NCBI RefSeq assembly: GCF_037126465.1
Contig: NC_088201.1
Location: 229,955,879-230,019,878, forward strand
DNA: 64,000 nucleotides
Origin: Ornithodoros turicata
Lineage: Eukaryota > Arthropoda > Arachnida > Ixodida > Argasidae
Reading direction: 5' to 3'
Shown here: positions 1 through 10,516 of the stretch, one piece after another
How positions within the stretch are numbered: position 1 is the first letter of the stretch
How the letters are laid out: each line of letters starts with the position of its first letter
Made by a program: the position numbers and the translations under genes
Notes under the pieces: generated by a model
The model's input: only the letters and a program-made list of their open reading frames with translations
Told to the model about the DNA's origin: nothing
Database searches by the model: none

Positions 1-1631
1 TCCATTTTTTTAGCACCACTGTCTTGAAAACAGCTTTCATGACTGTAACTTCAGAGATCCTTGGCAGAGCATTACCTCTTGTCTATGTATTATAATAATT
101 ATTATAATGACAGGCAATAAGTCACGCAAATGTGAATAAATCTTTGTGTTGACTGAGTGTTGTCCATTCAAGAGCCATTGCACAAGTCCACATCCAACTC
201 TTCACGCACAGATATTTATTATTTGCTATGCACAGACAGTTATCAGCGTGCACCACACTGGCAATGTCCCTTGGGATCTGAAGTGGGGACTCACAAAAAT
301 AAAAAATAAAATAAACAGTTTTGTAAGTACTTCAATTGCAATGAAAAAGGGACGATTGGACAGTAAATTGGACGGTTTCATTATAACAGTGGTACACAGG
401 AAAAAAACTCGGGGTGTTGGGGGGGATCTGGATCGATCTCTGGGCATAACCAAGTGTACAATTTTAGAAGGGTTAGTACATCCTGAAATGGCCCTCATGC
501 CTCAGACCCCACTACTCGATTAATGCACCTCCCTTTTACAGTAAGAGGCCTCTTACTATCTACGGCATATCCTATCAAAGCTCACAGGACAGCAAATTTG
601 GCCAAAGCTTATGTGACAGTGCCTCGTAGAACATGCAGGTTTTCTGTTGAATTGACACTACATCTCTGGTAGCCCCTTTAATGTCTGGAGGTAGGTGCAT
701 CATTTTACATTTAACAAGCAGTAACGTATAGCATTGCAAAAAAGGAAACAAGGGCTTAATCTCAACGCTGCATCAGCATCATTCATCACCTCACAATAGC
801 GTTGTTGTTGTCAGCCTCTGCACAAAGATTTGGGTGGACCTGAAACGGACCTTTTTTTTTTTCTTTTCATTTCCTGCTGTCAAGTTATTTTGTCTTGGCA
901 TGTAGCGCTGAGAATATCAGTAGAAGCCATGAAGTCATTCTCTTTACTTCTTGAACTTGGATGAAGAAAGCACTGTTCTGGAAGATCCTAATTTGTCAGA
1001 GGCGTCGTAAAGGCATTAGTGTAAAAACCAGGTCTCTCAGCAAAATTGCCGTGCACACACGTACATTGTTTGATGCCGTTTCATGGATGGATGGGACTTG
1101 ATCAGCAGCACCTGGTCCTTCTATAACACAGAACGTCAAAAGTGCACCTCAAGTTGGCTACGACAACCGCAAAAACCGCCGCCCTACAGCACACAAACAG
1201 TTCACAAACAGAGAGATAAAAGGTAACTGGGAAGTGGGTTATGGCGCTTATGTTACGGACAGAGGTACTGTTTGTATAGTGCCTGTTTCTACACACCAGC
1301 ACACAAACAGCGTCAGTTCTTCCTTTTAGTGATCGGGGTTCATAGTTTGCGAATTGTTCTGTGTCCAAAAATTGTAAACACATTCTATGTATTTCAGTAA
1401 TATACGTACCACTTGCGCTTGACCCTGTCGAACTGCCTGCAGCTGTAATACACATGAAAACCAATCATGTCTACCACATTCCACAAAAGTCACAGGTTCA
1501 GTAACAGTGAAAATTTCACGATAACGCGTCCGACAACGAGAAAAGTCAATCACGTTCATATGAATGACATCACTTGAACTTGTTTATTGTATTTTATTTA
1601 TCTAGTTATTAATCATAGGTTAGGGGATACC
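1..1631. other. No recognisable gene
   Basis: AT-rich intergenic-type sequence. Short open stretches on both strands show no family motif, and no splice-consistent exon chain was found. It contains a T-run near 850-862 and a TAATAATTATTATAATGA stretch near 91-110. Confidence 0.5.
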
Positions 1632-1717
1632 TTACGTTGTACCGATTTCGTCTTTTGCTGCTAAGTTACTCACGCGCAAGAGTGACAGACCCGATTGGGA
1701 AACTACATAGACATTGT

Positions 1718-2057
1718 GACTTACTGTCGAAGTTGCTGGCTCTCTTTGTTCGTGGAACACTGTCGGAACGGCGTCAAGTTTCAATTCGTTCCTTTTTTGT
1801 GTCAATCCAAGTTGCACTTCCATGATGTTCTCATCCAGGTACACATTATCGGTGAAATGCGAGGAGCATACACGGACAGCATGAACACTCCTTGCTTCAT
1901 CTGGATACCCGTTAGTGATGTAGCTGCTTCCAACTTTCGCTTCGTCTGGGGTCTGGCTGTAGATGTATCCTTGGCGTGCGAAATCAAACATCGAGGTTTT
2001 CGAAGGAAGTTTTCCTGGAGTCGGGAACGCTGCGTCGGTTTCCAAATGACATCCCAC
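1718..2057 (-). CDS. THAP-like zinc-finger exon or fragment
   Basis: The minus strand is open for 141 codons (2057 to 1632). In its middle it reads CSSHFTDNVYLDENIMEVQ followed by LGLTQKRNELKLDAVPTVF. This fits the C-terminal half of a THAP domain (C2CH zinc finger that binds DNA): the C-x2-HF pair, a conserved Tyr, and the closing AVPT box. The N-terminal C-x2-4-C half is not seen, so it would lie in an upstream exon or be lost. A good donor (GTAAGT) follows the AVPT segment at about 1718, which fits an internal exon better than a single-exon gene. Upstream residues (PGKLPSKTSMFDFARQGYIY) are coding-like but not recognised. THAP domains occur in host regulators and in P-element transposases; I cannot tell which applies here. 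Confidence 0.5.
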
Positions 2058-2059
2058 GC

Positions 2060-3500
2060 GAAGGATGCAAGCGTAGCGATAGTATCCGAGTCACTAGAAA
2101 GTGTCACATGTGAATACGGGCGACGTGCCGGAAAAAAACAAAGCAGCCCCAGACTTGGCGGCAGACGACAGCGTCCTTCACAGCGGATTAGCCAGATTCG
2201 ACCTTGCGTCACGCGATGTTGTTGGCGCTGGCGCTTTCGAGGATGAAAACGAAACCGGATCTTTTAAATTCGATTCCTCATCACCTGGTCCGTTTTGGAA
2301 GGAGAAAATTTGGCAAATAGCTCGTGGTAGTGTACCGAACACATTGGTATTGGATTCGTAACCACGGTTCCGGATGCGACAGTCCCTTTAAAGATACGAG
2401 GTACATAGCATTGCCTGCGACAAAGTCCATATTTTGTGTGTGAGAAATGCACAACAGGGCTGCATTCGCTAACCGGGGTCCTATATGAGGGGTCCCAAAA
2501 ATGTTTTTACAACATGCAATTTACCTTGATAATAACTCTATTATTCATGCAAAAATGACATTTTGATATGTATATTTCTGGTAAGTAAGCATTCTCAAAT
2601 ATCTTAATTCATTTACAAGGCGTTTGTGCAAAAGACTTTTCAAAATTTCCGTCGTAGAACAGACTTCTTATTATTACCCGAAAACTTCAGTAACATATTT
2701 GGAAGGCTCCTTTCCTCCATGTTCTCCCTTCTTTTTCTTTCACGTTATACCCGCTGAGAAAAATGATGTCAGTCGACAACCCCAGTGACAGGGAACTCCC
2801 TTTCTTCTGGTGTACGAGTTTGCAAAACCGTACAAAGGAGGTGAAGGGCGATAAAGGCACACGGAAACCAACCAAAAAAGATATGGGACGGTCGAGCGGC
2901 AAGGCCTTGCAGCGGGAGTCGCGATATTCCCAACAGTCTTTTTTTTTTGTTTTCCTGAACGCCAAGAGGAACGATTCGACAAAAAATAAAAGGACACATT
3001 GTAGAAAAATAATAACTATGGTCACCTGACAACATAACAGGTTCTTGTTTGAGTGTGGCAAAAAAGTACAGTTCGGCCTCCTTATTATGTGGGACAGGAT
3101 AATATATGCCTTCTTTTCTTTTTTTAGAATAATTTCTGAAGCGTAAATTTTTACTCCAGATTTCGTTGTGTTGGGTGCTGAGGTCTCAGTTAATTCAATC
3201 TAAACTTGAAAACGTATAAATTCGGTCGTGGAAAAGCTGGAGAACTGGACACCATGTGAGCCAAATTTATGCGTATTTTAGGAAAATCACTATTCATGAA
3301 GGGCAACACAGATGCAATTACAAAATCGGGGTTTCCAGAGATGAATATGAGCGCTAGTTGCCAAATGAAGGAATGATCACGGATAAGTCGTTTCATATAA
3401 TCAAAGCTCGCCCGAGATGCCAGATTTTAATCCCGGAAAAAATGTCCCCAGGAAGAACCGTCCCCAGAGAAAAATGCCACCGGAGAAATCGTTTACGCAA
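2060..3500. other. No recognisable gene
   Basis: No domain-bearing open frame. A plus-strand open frame of 86 codons at 2101-2361 lies next to the THAP-like exon but matches nothing I recognise. There are short T-runs near 2940 and 3115. Confidence 0.4.
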
Positions 3501-3504
3501 GAAC

Positions 3505-3590
3505 GAAAGCCGTTTGATCGAACGCGGGGCATTTGGTCGAAAGTCATTTGATCGAACACCGTTTGACCGAAACGGCAGCGGTCGTTTGAT
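3505..3590 (+). repeat. TTGATCGAA-type short tandem motif
   Basis: Degenerate units of 12-15 bases built on GTTTGATCGAA / GTTTGGTCGAA repeat several times here. The same motif recurs in the inverted repeat at 3.7-5.0 kb and once near 5695-5720. Confidence 0.6.
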
Positions 3591-3715
3591 TCAGTTTTTT
3601 ATTGCTTCGTTTGGAGCAGATGCATACTATAAACAAGATTGATCTAAAGTTTTATATGGCTGTTAATACAATATCTGTATTTTATACTATGGCGAAATTT
3701 CCTTCTTAGCATTTA

Positions 3716-4990
3716 TACTTCGAGTGTCTTTCGTGCACGTATCACTATCCCATTTCGGATCCCAGCAATGAAAAGGGTGCCCAGAAGAAGCACAGACTAT
3801 TGGCTGCTCCCAACTTGAAGACATTTTCTTCGGTATGTGTCCTACAGCTACGCGGGATACTTCCGCATTGTTCTATTCAATTCAATTCAATTTTATTCAA
3901 TTTTATTTTCTTTCGGGTGGGAGAGAGTAAAAAGCCAGAAGGCTATGCTGTTCGTGAATGACCAATAAAACCTTTCTGCAACTGACCAGTGGTCTCCCCT
4001 CTTTAGCTGCAAAACAAAAAGAAAACAAAAGCAAGAAACAAACAAAAAAGGAGAATACACTGATTGCCTCATGCTCCGTATGTTCGAATCAAAAGTTACA
4101 GAAAAAGAGGTGCCAAGGACACGCTGCGAGCTTCGAACTGCCTTCGAAAAAACGTCTTTCGAAGAGACGGCGTCGATCAACCGGCTTTCGACCGAACAGC
4201 TTGCGACCAAGCGGTCTTGGATCAAACGCCTTCTCCAAACAGCTTAGGATCTCGGAATAACTCCTTGAACTCCATCTTTATGTATAAATGTACAAGATAA
4301 AATGAAATGAACTTGACGGGCGACGAGGTCTCGGAGCACGATTTCCGTCTCATAACGCTCTGATTATTACCCGGAAACTTCAGTACTATATTTTTAGACA
4401 ATCCTTGGTTTTCACAGGGTACTTCCAATTACACCAGACCTTTCGTTCAGCGTAGACACTAGTTCAGCGGAGAATCCCCAGTGACCCGGAGCTTTTCCTT
4501 ATCTTCCTTAGAAGGCCTCCCTTTGGGTGTCCGCCCATTTGGTCGAACGCCGTTTGATCGAAGGCGTTTGATCAAACGCCGCTTGGTCGAAAGCCGTTTG
4601 ATCGAAAGCCGGTTGATCGACACCGTTTGTTCGAAAGACGTTTGTTCGAATGGAATTCAAAGCTGCGTGCACTGTGTTGTCCGCACCACTTTTTCTGTAA
4701 CTTTTGACTCGAGCATACGGAGCAGGCAATCAGTCCTCTGTCCTCTGCTTTTTTTCATTTCTTCTTCTTTTTTTTTTTGCTTTTTGCAGCCGAAGAGGGG
4801 AGACCACTGGTTAGTTGCAGACGTTTGTCATTTGCGAATCAGTAGGACACATATTGAAGAAAGCTGCCCCAGGTTGAGAGCAGCCGATAGTCTATGCTTG
4901 TTCTGGGCACCCTTCTTATTGCTGGCGATATATTTAAAGGGAACGGTCTGAAACGGGATAGTCATATATGTGCAAAGCCACTCGAATTGT
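3716..4990. repeat. Large inverted repeat (foldback), arms about 0.5 kb
   Basis: The arm at about 3716-4250 matches the reverse complement of about 4530-4990 at roughly 75-80% by eye. Landmarks: GGGTGCCCAGAAGAAGCACAG on the left answers CTTGTTCTGGGCACCCTTC on the right; CTGTAACTTTTGA and CATACGGAGCA appear in both; both inner ends carry TTGATCGAA-type units. The central spacer (about 4256-4515) is itself a copy of the dispersed repeat also present at 7.35-7.63 kb. Long similar open frames on opposite strands come from the symmetry and are not genes. The best guess is a decayed foldback transposon. Confidence 0.7.
4256..4515 (+). repeat. Dispersed repeat A, copy 1
   Basis: Shares almost the whole stretch with 7345-7626 in the same orientation: AACTCCATCTTTATGTATAA, the GGCGACGAGGTCTCGGAGCA-like block, GGAAACTTCAGTACTATATT and GAATCCCCAGTGACCCGGAG all occur in order in both. 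It sits between the arms of the inverted repeat. Confidence 0.8.
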
Positions 4991-5052
4991 GTGGGTGCTA
5001 AGAACGAAATTTCGAACAATGGTACAACGAGATATATTAAATTAACAGCATG

Positions 5053-5262
5053 TAAAACCTTAGTTCGACCTTAGAGTATGCATCTGCAGCCTCGAATCAC
5101 TACACATGCACGCTATCCGAAGAAATAGAGAAAGTACAAAGATCTGCTGCCCTGCTTATCATGTCTAAGTTTCGTAGAACTTCTTCGGTTACATGTCTGT
5201 TGCAAGAACTAAATTTAGGTTCACTTGCACGTATGCGAAAAGTAAATCAACTGTAACTACTC
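5053..5262 (+). pseudogene. Non-LTR retrotransposon RT C-terminal fragment
   Basis: Starting with LVRP and, after a one-base frame slip, LEYAS, the plus strand encodes EEIEKVQRSAALLIMSKF then RRTSSVTCLLQELNLGSL and a short ARMRKVNQL tail. This is the region after the RT thumb in CR1/Jockey-clade non-LTR retrotransposons (LVRPxLEYAS...IExVQRRAARFI...SVTxLLxxLxxxxL). No catalytic RT motif is present, and both flanks are unrelated, so it is a short dead remnant. Confidence 0.75.
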
Positions 5263-5740
5263 TTTCTCCTATACAGTGGTCAGTTGATTACAAACAATAA
5301 TACACTGTTAAAATTTGTTCATATTCTACGGGAATAAATCATCAAAAATGTCGTTTACTTATTTTTAATTCATTTCCCAAAATGTTTAATACTTGACATC
5401 AATTATTATTTGACAAAGGGTCGGGGGATTAACAAGTACAGCATGTTTAGTCACTATGTGTCAGAGCGGAAAAACCTATTCGGTTGTCCAACGGGTTAAC
5501 GGTGAACAACCCTGGCCCTTGTACTGCTTTTTGGACACTAAAAAGTGGGTTAGCATGAGGAATGTGTTTACGGGGAAGCAGATTACACAAAGTTAAATGT
5601 TCCTTAGGATAACTGCATTTAGAACTGCAGCTGTTTTTCCCGTGTCTTTTTTTTGTCATTTTCGACACTCCAAGCGAACCAATTAAAAAAAAAACGATCA
5701 AACGGCGTTCGATCAAATGGGTTCAAATGGTAAACTACTG
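5263..5740. other. No recognisable gene
   Basis: AT-rich sequence without family motifs. It ends in a short TTGATCGAA-type motif near 5695-5720. Confidence 0.4.
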
Positions 5741-5944
5741 TAAATAAATGTTATCTGGCAATTTCTGCGTATGCATATATTATACACCGCCTTGGTTTAT
5801 TCTGTATACTGGTGGCAGTACAGAAGCTTGTAGCAACATTGCGGCGCGCGTTATGCACCGGTACGCGTTATACATGGAAGTTTTTTTCAAATTCGGCTCA
5901 TTTTTAGGGGAGCGCGTAATACACGAGTGCGCGTTATACACAGG

Positions 5945-6150
5945 AAAATACGCTACTGTAAATAAATGTTATCTGGCTATTTCTGCGCGGAAAATGCCAA
6001 AGCCCACTAAGACTAACCTGAACATGAAAATGCAAACACCGAACTTTTACTAACCTAATAATCAACTAACTAACGTGCTGTTCCGTCGCGTCCATTTCAT
6101 TTATCTCCTATTTCTTAATTTTATTTATTTATTTATTTATTTTGGAATAG
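5945..6150 (+). repeat. Dispersed repeat B, copy 1, ending in (TTTA)n
   Basis: From ACTGTAAATAAATGTTATC to the TTTATTTATTTATTTATTTA tract this is near-identical to 7778-7970. A shorter partial copy of its first 30 bases occurs at 5737-5765. The (TTTA)n end resembles a retroposon tail, but no coding motif or RNA polymerase III promoter is visible. Confidence 0.8.
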
Positions 6151-7344
6151 CAAGCCGACGTCCCGTTTGATTGACTTTTAGCCCGTTCTCCAACAACAAA
6201 TAAATATTGACTATGACACGAGGTGATTCATCACTGGTGATTTTCCAAGGTCCTGCTACCTTCTACTTATTTCTGGCAGATATGTTAGCCGCGTTCTTTT
6301 ATAAAGGGGAGTACTACAAAATACTGAGCGCAATGACACATTACCTTCTGTATTCGTATCAATGAAATGAAACGCAAATGCCCACTATCCTGAGGCTCTG
6401 ACTTCACGCTCGTTGAACGTGGATATCGTCGGACGTAGTTCCCAACTCAACCGGAATACTGGTATTTTCATATATAGTTCTGTTTTGTTGTTGGTGGCGG
6501 TCAGACAATGATGTTGTAGTTGTTGTCTCATACTTTCTATGTTGATGAACCGTATTTTCAATGCAATCAAACCGCAATGAAACACCTGAATAAGTGGGTG
6601 TAGAGCTTTTATAACCCATAAACATCGGCCCAGAAAAAGATGTAAGGACAACTGTAACACCTATGTCTGACTGACAGTGGAGAAATACTATAGAATCCAG
6701 TGAACGATATCGCTAGCGAACTAATGCAGCAAACTATGTATATCCATTTTATGTTGCTTGTTGAATGGAATGTAGATTTAACTACTCATTATTAACACAT
6801 AAAAAAATGAGAAAAGCACCCTATGTCTCCCAATTTCAACAAATCCCCCAAAGCGAACGATAACATTCGGTCGGCTGTGATGTATTTCATCGGCTGTCTA
6901 GATTTCAGTTCTTACTTGCATCTATATTCCAGGGGCTTTTAATGCACAATTATCCTCACTTTACCCACCACACACTTTCTTTTCGTAGTAAACTTATCGT
7001 AGATTATTGTTTTTCATATTCGCTGGCTAGTCTATTTGCGAGCACCAAATGCTATGCATTCCAGTCATTTGATTTCTAATACAATAGCCACAAAACTTTT
7101 TCATAATCTACACCATCCCATTCAGTGGTCATTCACTGGAGTGCTCACCCGGTGTCTCTTTGGCCTTTCCATTTTCAGCCCTCTGACAGTTCGGCGTTAT
7201 GATTTTTTAGTCTTTTGGCTGTCGGCCTTCTGATAGTTCGGCGTCATGATTTTCGGCCTTTTGATAGGCTCAATCAGCCTAAATAAATGCATTGCATTTA
7301 GCAACAGCTATTCAAAAAAATGAAAAAAAAGGAGAAGGCGGAAG
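6151..7344. other. No recognisable gene
   Basis: No open frame with a known motif on either strand and no repeat boundary recognised. Near 7180-7265 there are short direct repeats built on TTCGGCGT(T/C)ATGATTTT. Confidence 0.4.
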
Positions 7345-7626
7345 CTCCTAAAACCCCTTGAACTCCATCTTTATGTATAAATGAACAAGATAAAATCAAA
7401 GGAACTTGACGCGCGACGAGGTCTCGGAGCACGATTTCCGTCTCAAAATTGCGCTGATTATTACACGGAAACTTCAGTACTATATTTTTAGACACTCCTT
7501 GGTTTTCACAGGGTACTTCACATTACATTTACACCAGACCTTTCGTTCAGCGTATACACTTGTTCAGCGGAGAATCCCCAGTGACCCGGAGGTTTTCCTT
7601 ATCTTCCTCAGAAGGCCTCCCTTTGT
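7345..7626 (+). repeat. Dispersed repeat A, copy 2
   Basis: Second copy of the block at 4256-4515, same orientation, with small indels. It is not inside an inverted repeat here, which shows it moves or duplicates on its own. Confidence 0.8.
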
Positions 7627-7777
7627 GCGCCGTGCAAAGACAGACGGGTACAGGTTTTGGGTCATCCAACGTGCAACTAGCAAGGATTGTCGAAAGATGG
7701 TAAATCTAGGGAACCGGTCTCGAAAAATTGGCCGTATCTCAAAATAACGTGATCGAAGTCCCCGTTACAAAATAAAC

Positions 7778-7970
7778 TACTGTAAATAAATGTTATCTGG
7801 CTATTTCTACGCGGAAACTGCCAAAGCCCACTTAGACTAACCTGAACATGAAAATGCAAACACCGAACTTTTACTAACCAAATAATCAACTAACTAACGT
7901 GCTGTTACGTCGCGTCCGTTTCATTTGTCTCCTATTTCTTAATTTTATTTATTTATTTATTTATTTTATG
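7778..7970 (+). repeat. Dispersed repeat B, copy 2, ending in (TTTA)n
   Basis: Near-identical to 5945-6150 with scattered substitutions and the same (TTTA)n terminus. Repeats A and B lie about 0.15 kb apart here and about 1.4 kb apart in the first set. Confidence 0.8.
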
Positions 7971-8588
7971 TATAGCGCGGTTAATAGTTCGATATTTGAA
8001 CCTTTATGAACTTGATATTTCACAGGGTAAATACCTTAGTACACAGAAGCAATTTGAAAACGTATCGAGGTCTTGTAAAACATCATTTCATGTCCCCTTT
8101 AAGGCCCCAGGACAGATTTTCTCTTCAGGACGTAAAGAAGATTGTATTGACTCCGAAATGAGAGAGGATGATCCGTGCCAAACGCTTCAACCAAGTGGTC
8201 AAGAAAATGAGAGCGATGCTCACGCCCACCTCATGTCGAGCTTATGGTAGTCTGCTCATCTATCGCAGAATGATAGAGCGCAGTCTGTCTGGGAACGTAA
8301 AAATGTGCCAGCGGCGTCCTGAAAAGCATTCCAGGTATCACCTCTAGCATTCCACGTGAAGGCGAAAAGAAGGCTCGATGTTAAGAAGTGACATAATCTA
8401 CATCACAAGGTTGTAGATGTAGATTCTACAGTCGGAGCTCTTTCTCAAAAACACGCTATGTACAAGGTGTACAATTTTATTTTTTTCTGGGCGGCTCCAA
8501 TCCATGAGGAGTCGGTGTAGGAAAGAGAGTTCCACATTGAAGTCGTGTATTCCAGCCATGGTAAAATAAAGGAATGATACAGGGGAAG

Positions 8589-8740
8589 GGTTGAGGATTG
8601 GGCTAGTTGGTAATGAGACATCTGACGCTCAACATCTGAACTGAGAGCTCAAAAAACACTTACAAAGAACGGAGACAAAGCGCCCGTGCGGTCTGTTTCT
8701 CGGTTCTTTGTCCGTGTCCTTCTTGCGGTCTCAGTTCAGG
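8589..8740. mobile_element. SINE-like insertion with 11-bp target duplication
   Basis: A 152-bp segment flanked by the direct repeat TACAGGGGAAG (8578-8588 and 8741-8751). The related LINE copy at 17.9 kb runs straight through this point (GATACAGGTGAAGTAAT), which confirms an insertion. An 11-bp duplication is typical of target-primed retroposition. A GGCTAGTTGGTAATGAG segment could be a weak tRNA-like box A; no clear box B was found. Confidence 0.65.
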
Positions 8741-9044
8741 TACAGGGGAAGACATACATAAGGTGTGGAAGAGATATTCCAAGTATATATGTGAGCAAAC
8801 CAAGAAATTTGAGAGGAGAAGAGCGCACTTGGGAGAAGCAGTCACGAGAACACAGCTGGGAGTCGAAAGCGCCTGCCAAATCCGAGAAGACATCGACACG
8901 CTTGAACAGAATTGATGTATTTCATATAATAATCATAACAATAATTTATTTGGTCACAAACTTGACCGGGAACAGCGACAAAAGTCACAATGTGACTTGA
9001 CGAGGTCGCTGTCCTCGTACAGCAGCATCATATAGTATTTTATT

Positions 9045-9360
9045 TATTTATTTATTTATTTTACAGAAAAGTGAGGTATTAGGACAGTGCACCTTACAGA
9101 GAAACATCAACAAAACGATACACTTATTCCACACATTCCACACACTTCTTAACTTGAAAATATTTCCCTAACACATTTCCTTGTGGCTGCTAGTAAGTTA
9201 ATGGAAATGTTATTTAACGATGTAGGCAGAGCATGTTGCATCTGTTGTTCACCATATGATATTCTACATTTTGGAATGATCCATTCATCCTGCTGACGAT
9301 GAAAGTATGCATGTATAGCAGGTGAGAGGGTGGCGATGTTAAGCAGAACAGGGTCCATTT
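9045..9360 (-). pseudogene. LINE-like 3' end with (TTTA)n tail
   Basis: A (TTTA)n tract at 9041-9060 abuts sequence open on the minus strand for 69 codons (9358-9149), including PKCRISYGEQQMQHALPTSL. The spacing resembles the C-terminal end of a CR1/L2-like ORF2 followed by a short 3'UTR and tail. No catalytic motif is present. It lies inside the decayed LINE copy 1. Confidence 0.4.
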
Positions 9361-10129
9361 CCCTCGTGGCTTTTACGTAGGCAATTGCGTCAATATTATG
9401 TCAGTTTTTTCTCGAGTAAGTCGCATGTTTCGTCTTCGTTGCATTACGAGCCATCCCATCCTCTAAGCAGCATTCGACCACAGAAGAAACATCAGTTTGT
9501 AGCACATGAACGTGGTTCTGGATCGTGTATAACTTTAAATATGTTCACGTCATTGGCGTGCTGAAGCACATAAAAATTGCGAATATGCCCAGCTAAGTCG
9601 TTAATAAAGACGTCGAAAAGGCGGCCCAAAAATCGAGCCCCGAGGAAAACCGCAAGGGGGAAAATCAGAAGCGAAGGAACCGTGCACGTTTACTGTGCAT
9701 CATCTGTTACTCCGAAACGAAAGGAAGAAAGCAATGGGGGCGTCCCGGAGAGCAATCATCTGAAGTTTGCGAAATAAAATAGTAGGGTCTATCGTGTCAA
9801 ATGCTTTCGAATGTCAAAATAATAGGAATCTACTTGTCCTCGTGCTGAGACACATGGTGTTACAACAGACGTTGGTGATAGTGGATCTGCCTGCATGAAA
9901 CGGTGTTGCTGAACACAAGAAAAAGACAACGTGCGATTGATCTGCTGAAACACCTTTGAAACCTCGGACAATAAACTGGGTCAAGAGGGTCAGCGTAGGC
10001 TTTAACGAATACTGCAGCAATTTTGTCAACCCCCAAGGTCGAAGTAAGTGTAATAATAATAATACCTTTATTAGTGTGCCCAAGAACAGCCGAAGCCTTG
10101 GTGTTGGCGCACGGAGACAATGCAGTATT

Positions 10130-10170
10130 TACAGATATATATATACACACACACATATAGAGAGAGAGAT
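10130..10170. repeat. (TA)/(CA)/(GA) microsatellite
   Basis: TATATATATACACACACACA followed by TATAGAGAGAGAGA, just beyond the 3' side of the Penelope-like element. A (TAA)n tract at about 10050-10065 marks another probable retroposon tail. Confidence 0.85.
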
Positions 10171-10264
10171 TAGAAGCTTAGGAGGGCGGTTGACCACGAG
10201 AATGAAATAAGCAGAAGACGACAAAGAGCTTACAGGAAAACACAAAGGGGAGTTTATTAACACA

Positions 10265-10310
10265 TATAGGGATAGGGGTCGACGTTTCGGCAGTCAGCGC
10301 TGCCTTCGAC
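10265..10310 (-). ncRNA. Hammerhead-like stem-loop in Penelope 3' region (degenerate)
   Basis: The minus strand reads GTCGAA, then GGCAG CGCTGA CTGCC (5-bp stem, 6-base loop), then GAAACGTCGACC. The stem plus GAAAC matches the stem II / GAAA side of hammerhead motifs known in Penelope-like elements. The other core strand (consensus CUGANGA) is not intact. It is either a degenerate ribozyme or a conserved derivative. Confidence 0.4.
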
Positions 10311-10516
10311 GGGACTGGGGTTTGGTGACAAGAACAAGCTTTATATATGGGAGAGGGTTATGTACAAGGAAAAGAGAGCAGCGCATGCGCTTTTGTCATG
10401 ACTAACATAGGTTGGTGACTAAGTGAAAGGGGAATGACCGGGTCTGTGCAGCAGGACCTTGAGGAAATACCCGTGAGCCTGAAAAAGAGACAAAAGAGCG
10501 TATGTATTGTGCTGGA

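Larger units (their letters stand above)
8380..10060 (-). pseudogene. Decayed CR1/Jockey-like LINE, copy 1
   Basis: Parallel to the better preserved copy at 17.7-20.8 kb. The minus strand still shows the EYTTSMWNSLS-like post-thumb segment near 8470-8560, the stretch leading to the YADD position near 9560, and an upstream DKIAAVFVKAYADPLDP-like segment near 9970-10050. Frameshifts and stops are frequent, so it is inactive. It is broken by a 152-bp SINE-like insertion (8589-8740) and by about 450 bp of other sequence (about 8935-9390) that includes two AT-tailed LINE-like 3' ends. Its value is as an outgroup: near 9470-9510 it keeps the uninterrupted sequence in which the 18.2-20.3 kb element inserted in copy 2. 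Confidence 0.75.

Noticed and set aside
2101..2361. 86-codon plus-strand frame near the THAP-like exon
   Set aside because: Overlaps the upstream part of that locus on the other strand and has no recognisable motif; possible but unsupported.
10265..10310. Active hammerhead ribozyme in the Penelope 3' region
   Set aside because: The CUGANGA strand is not present; only stem II and GAAAC remain, so it is listed as degenerate only.
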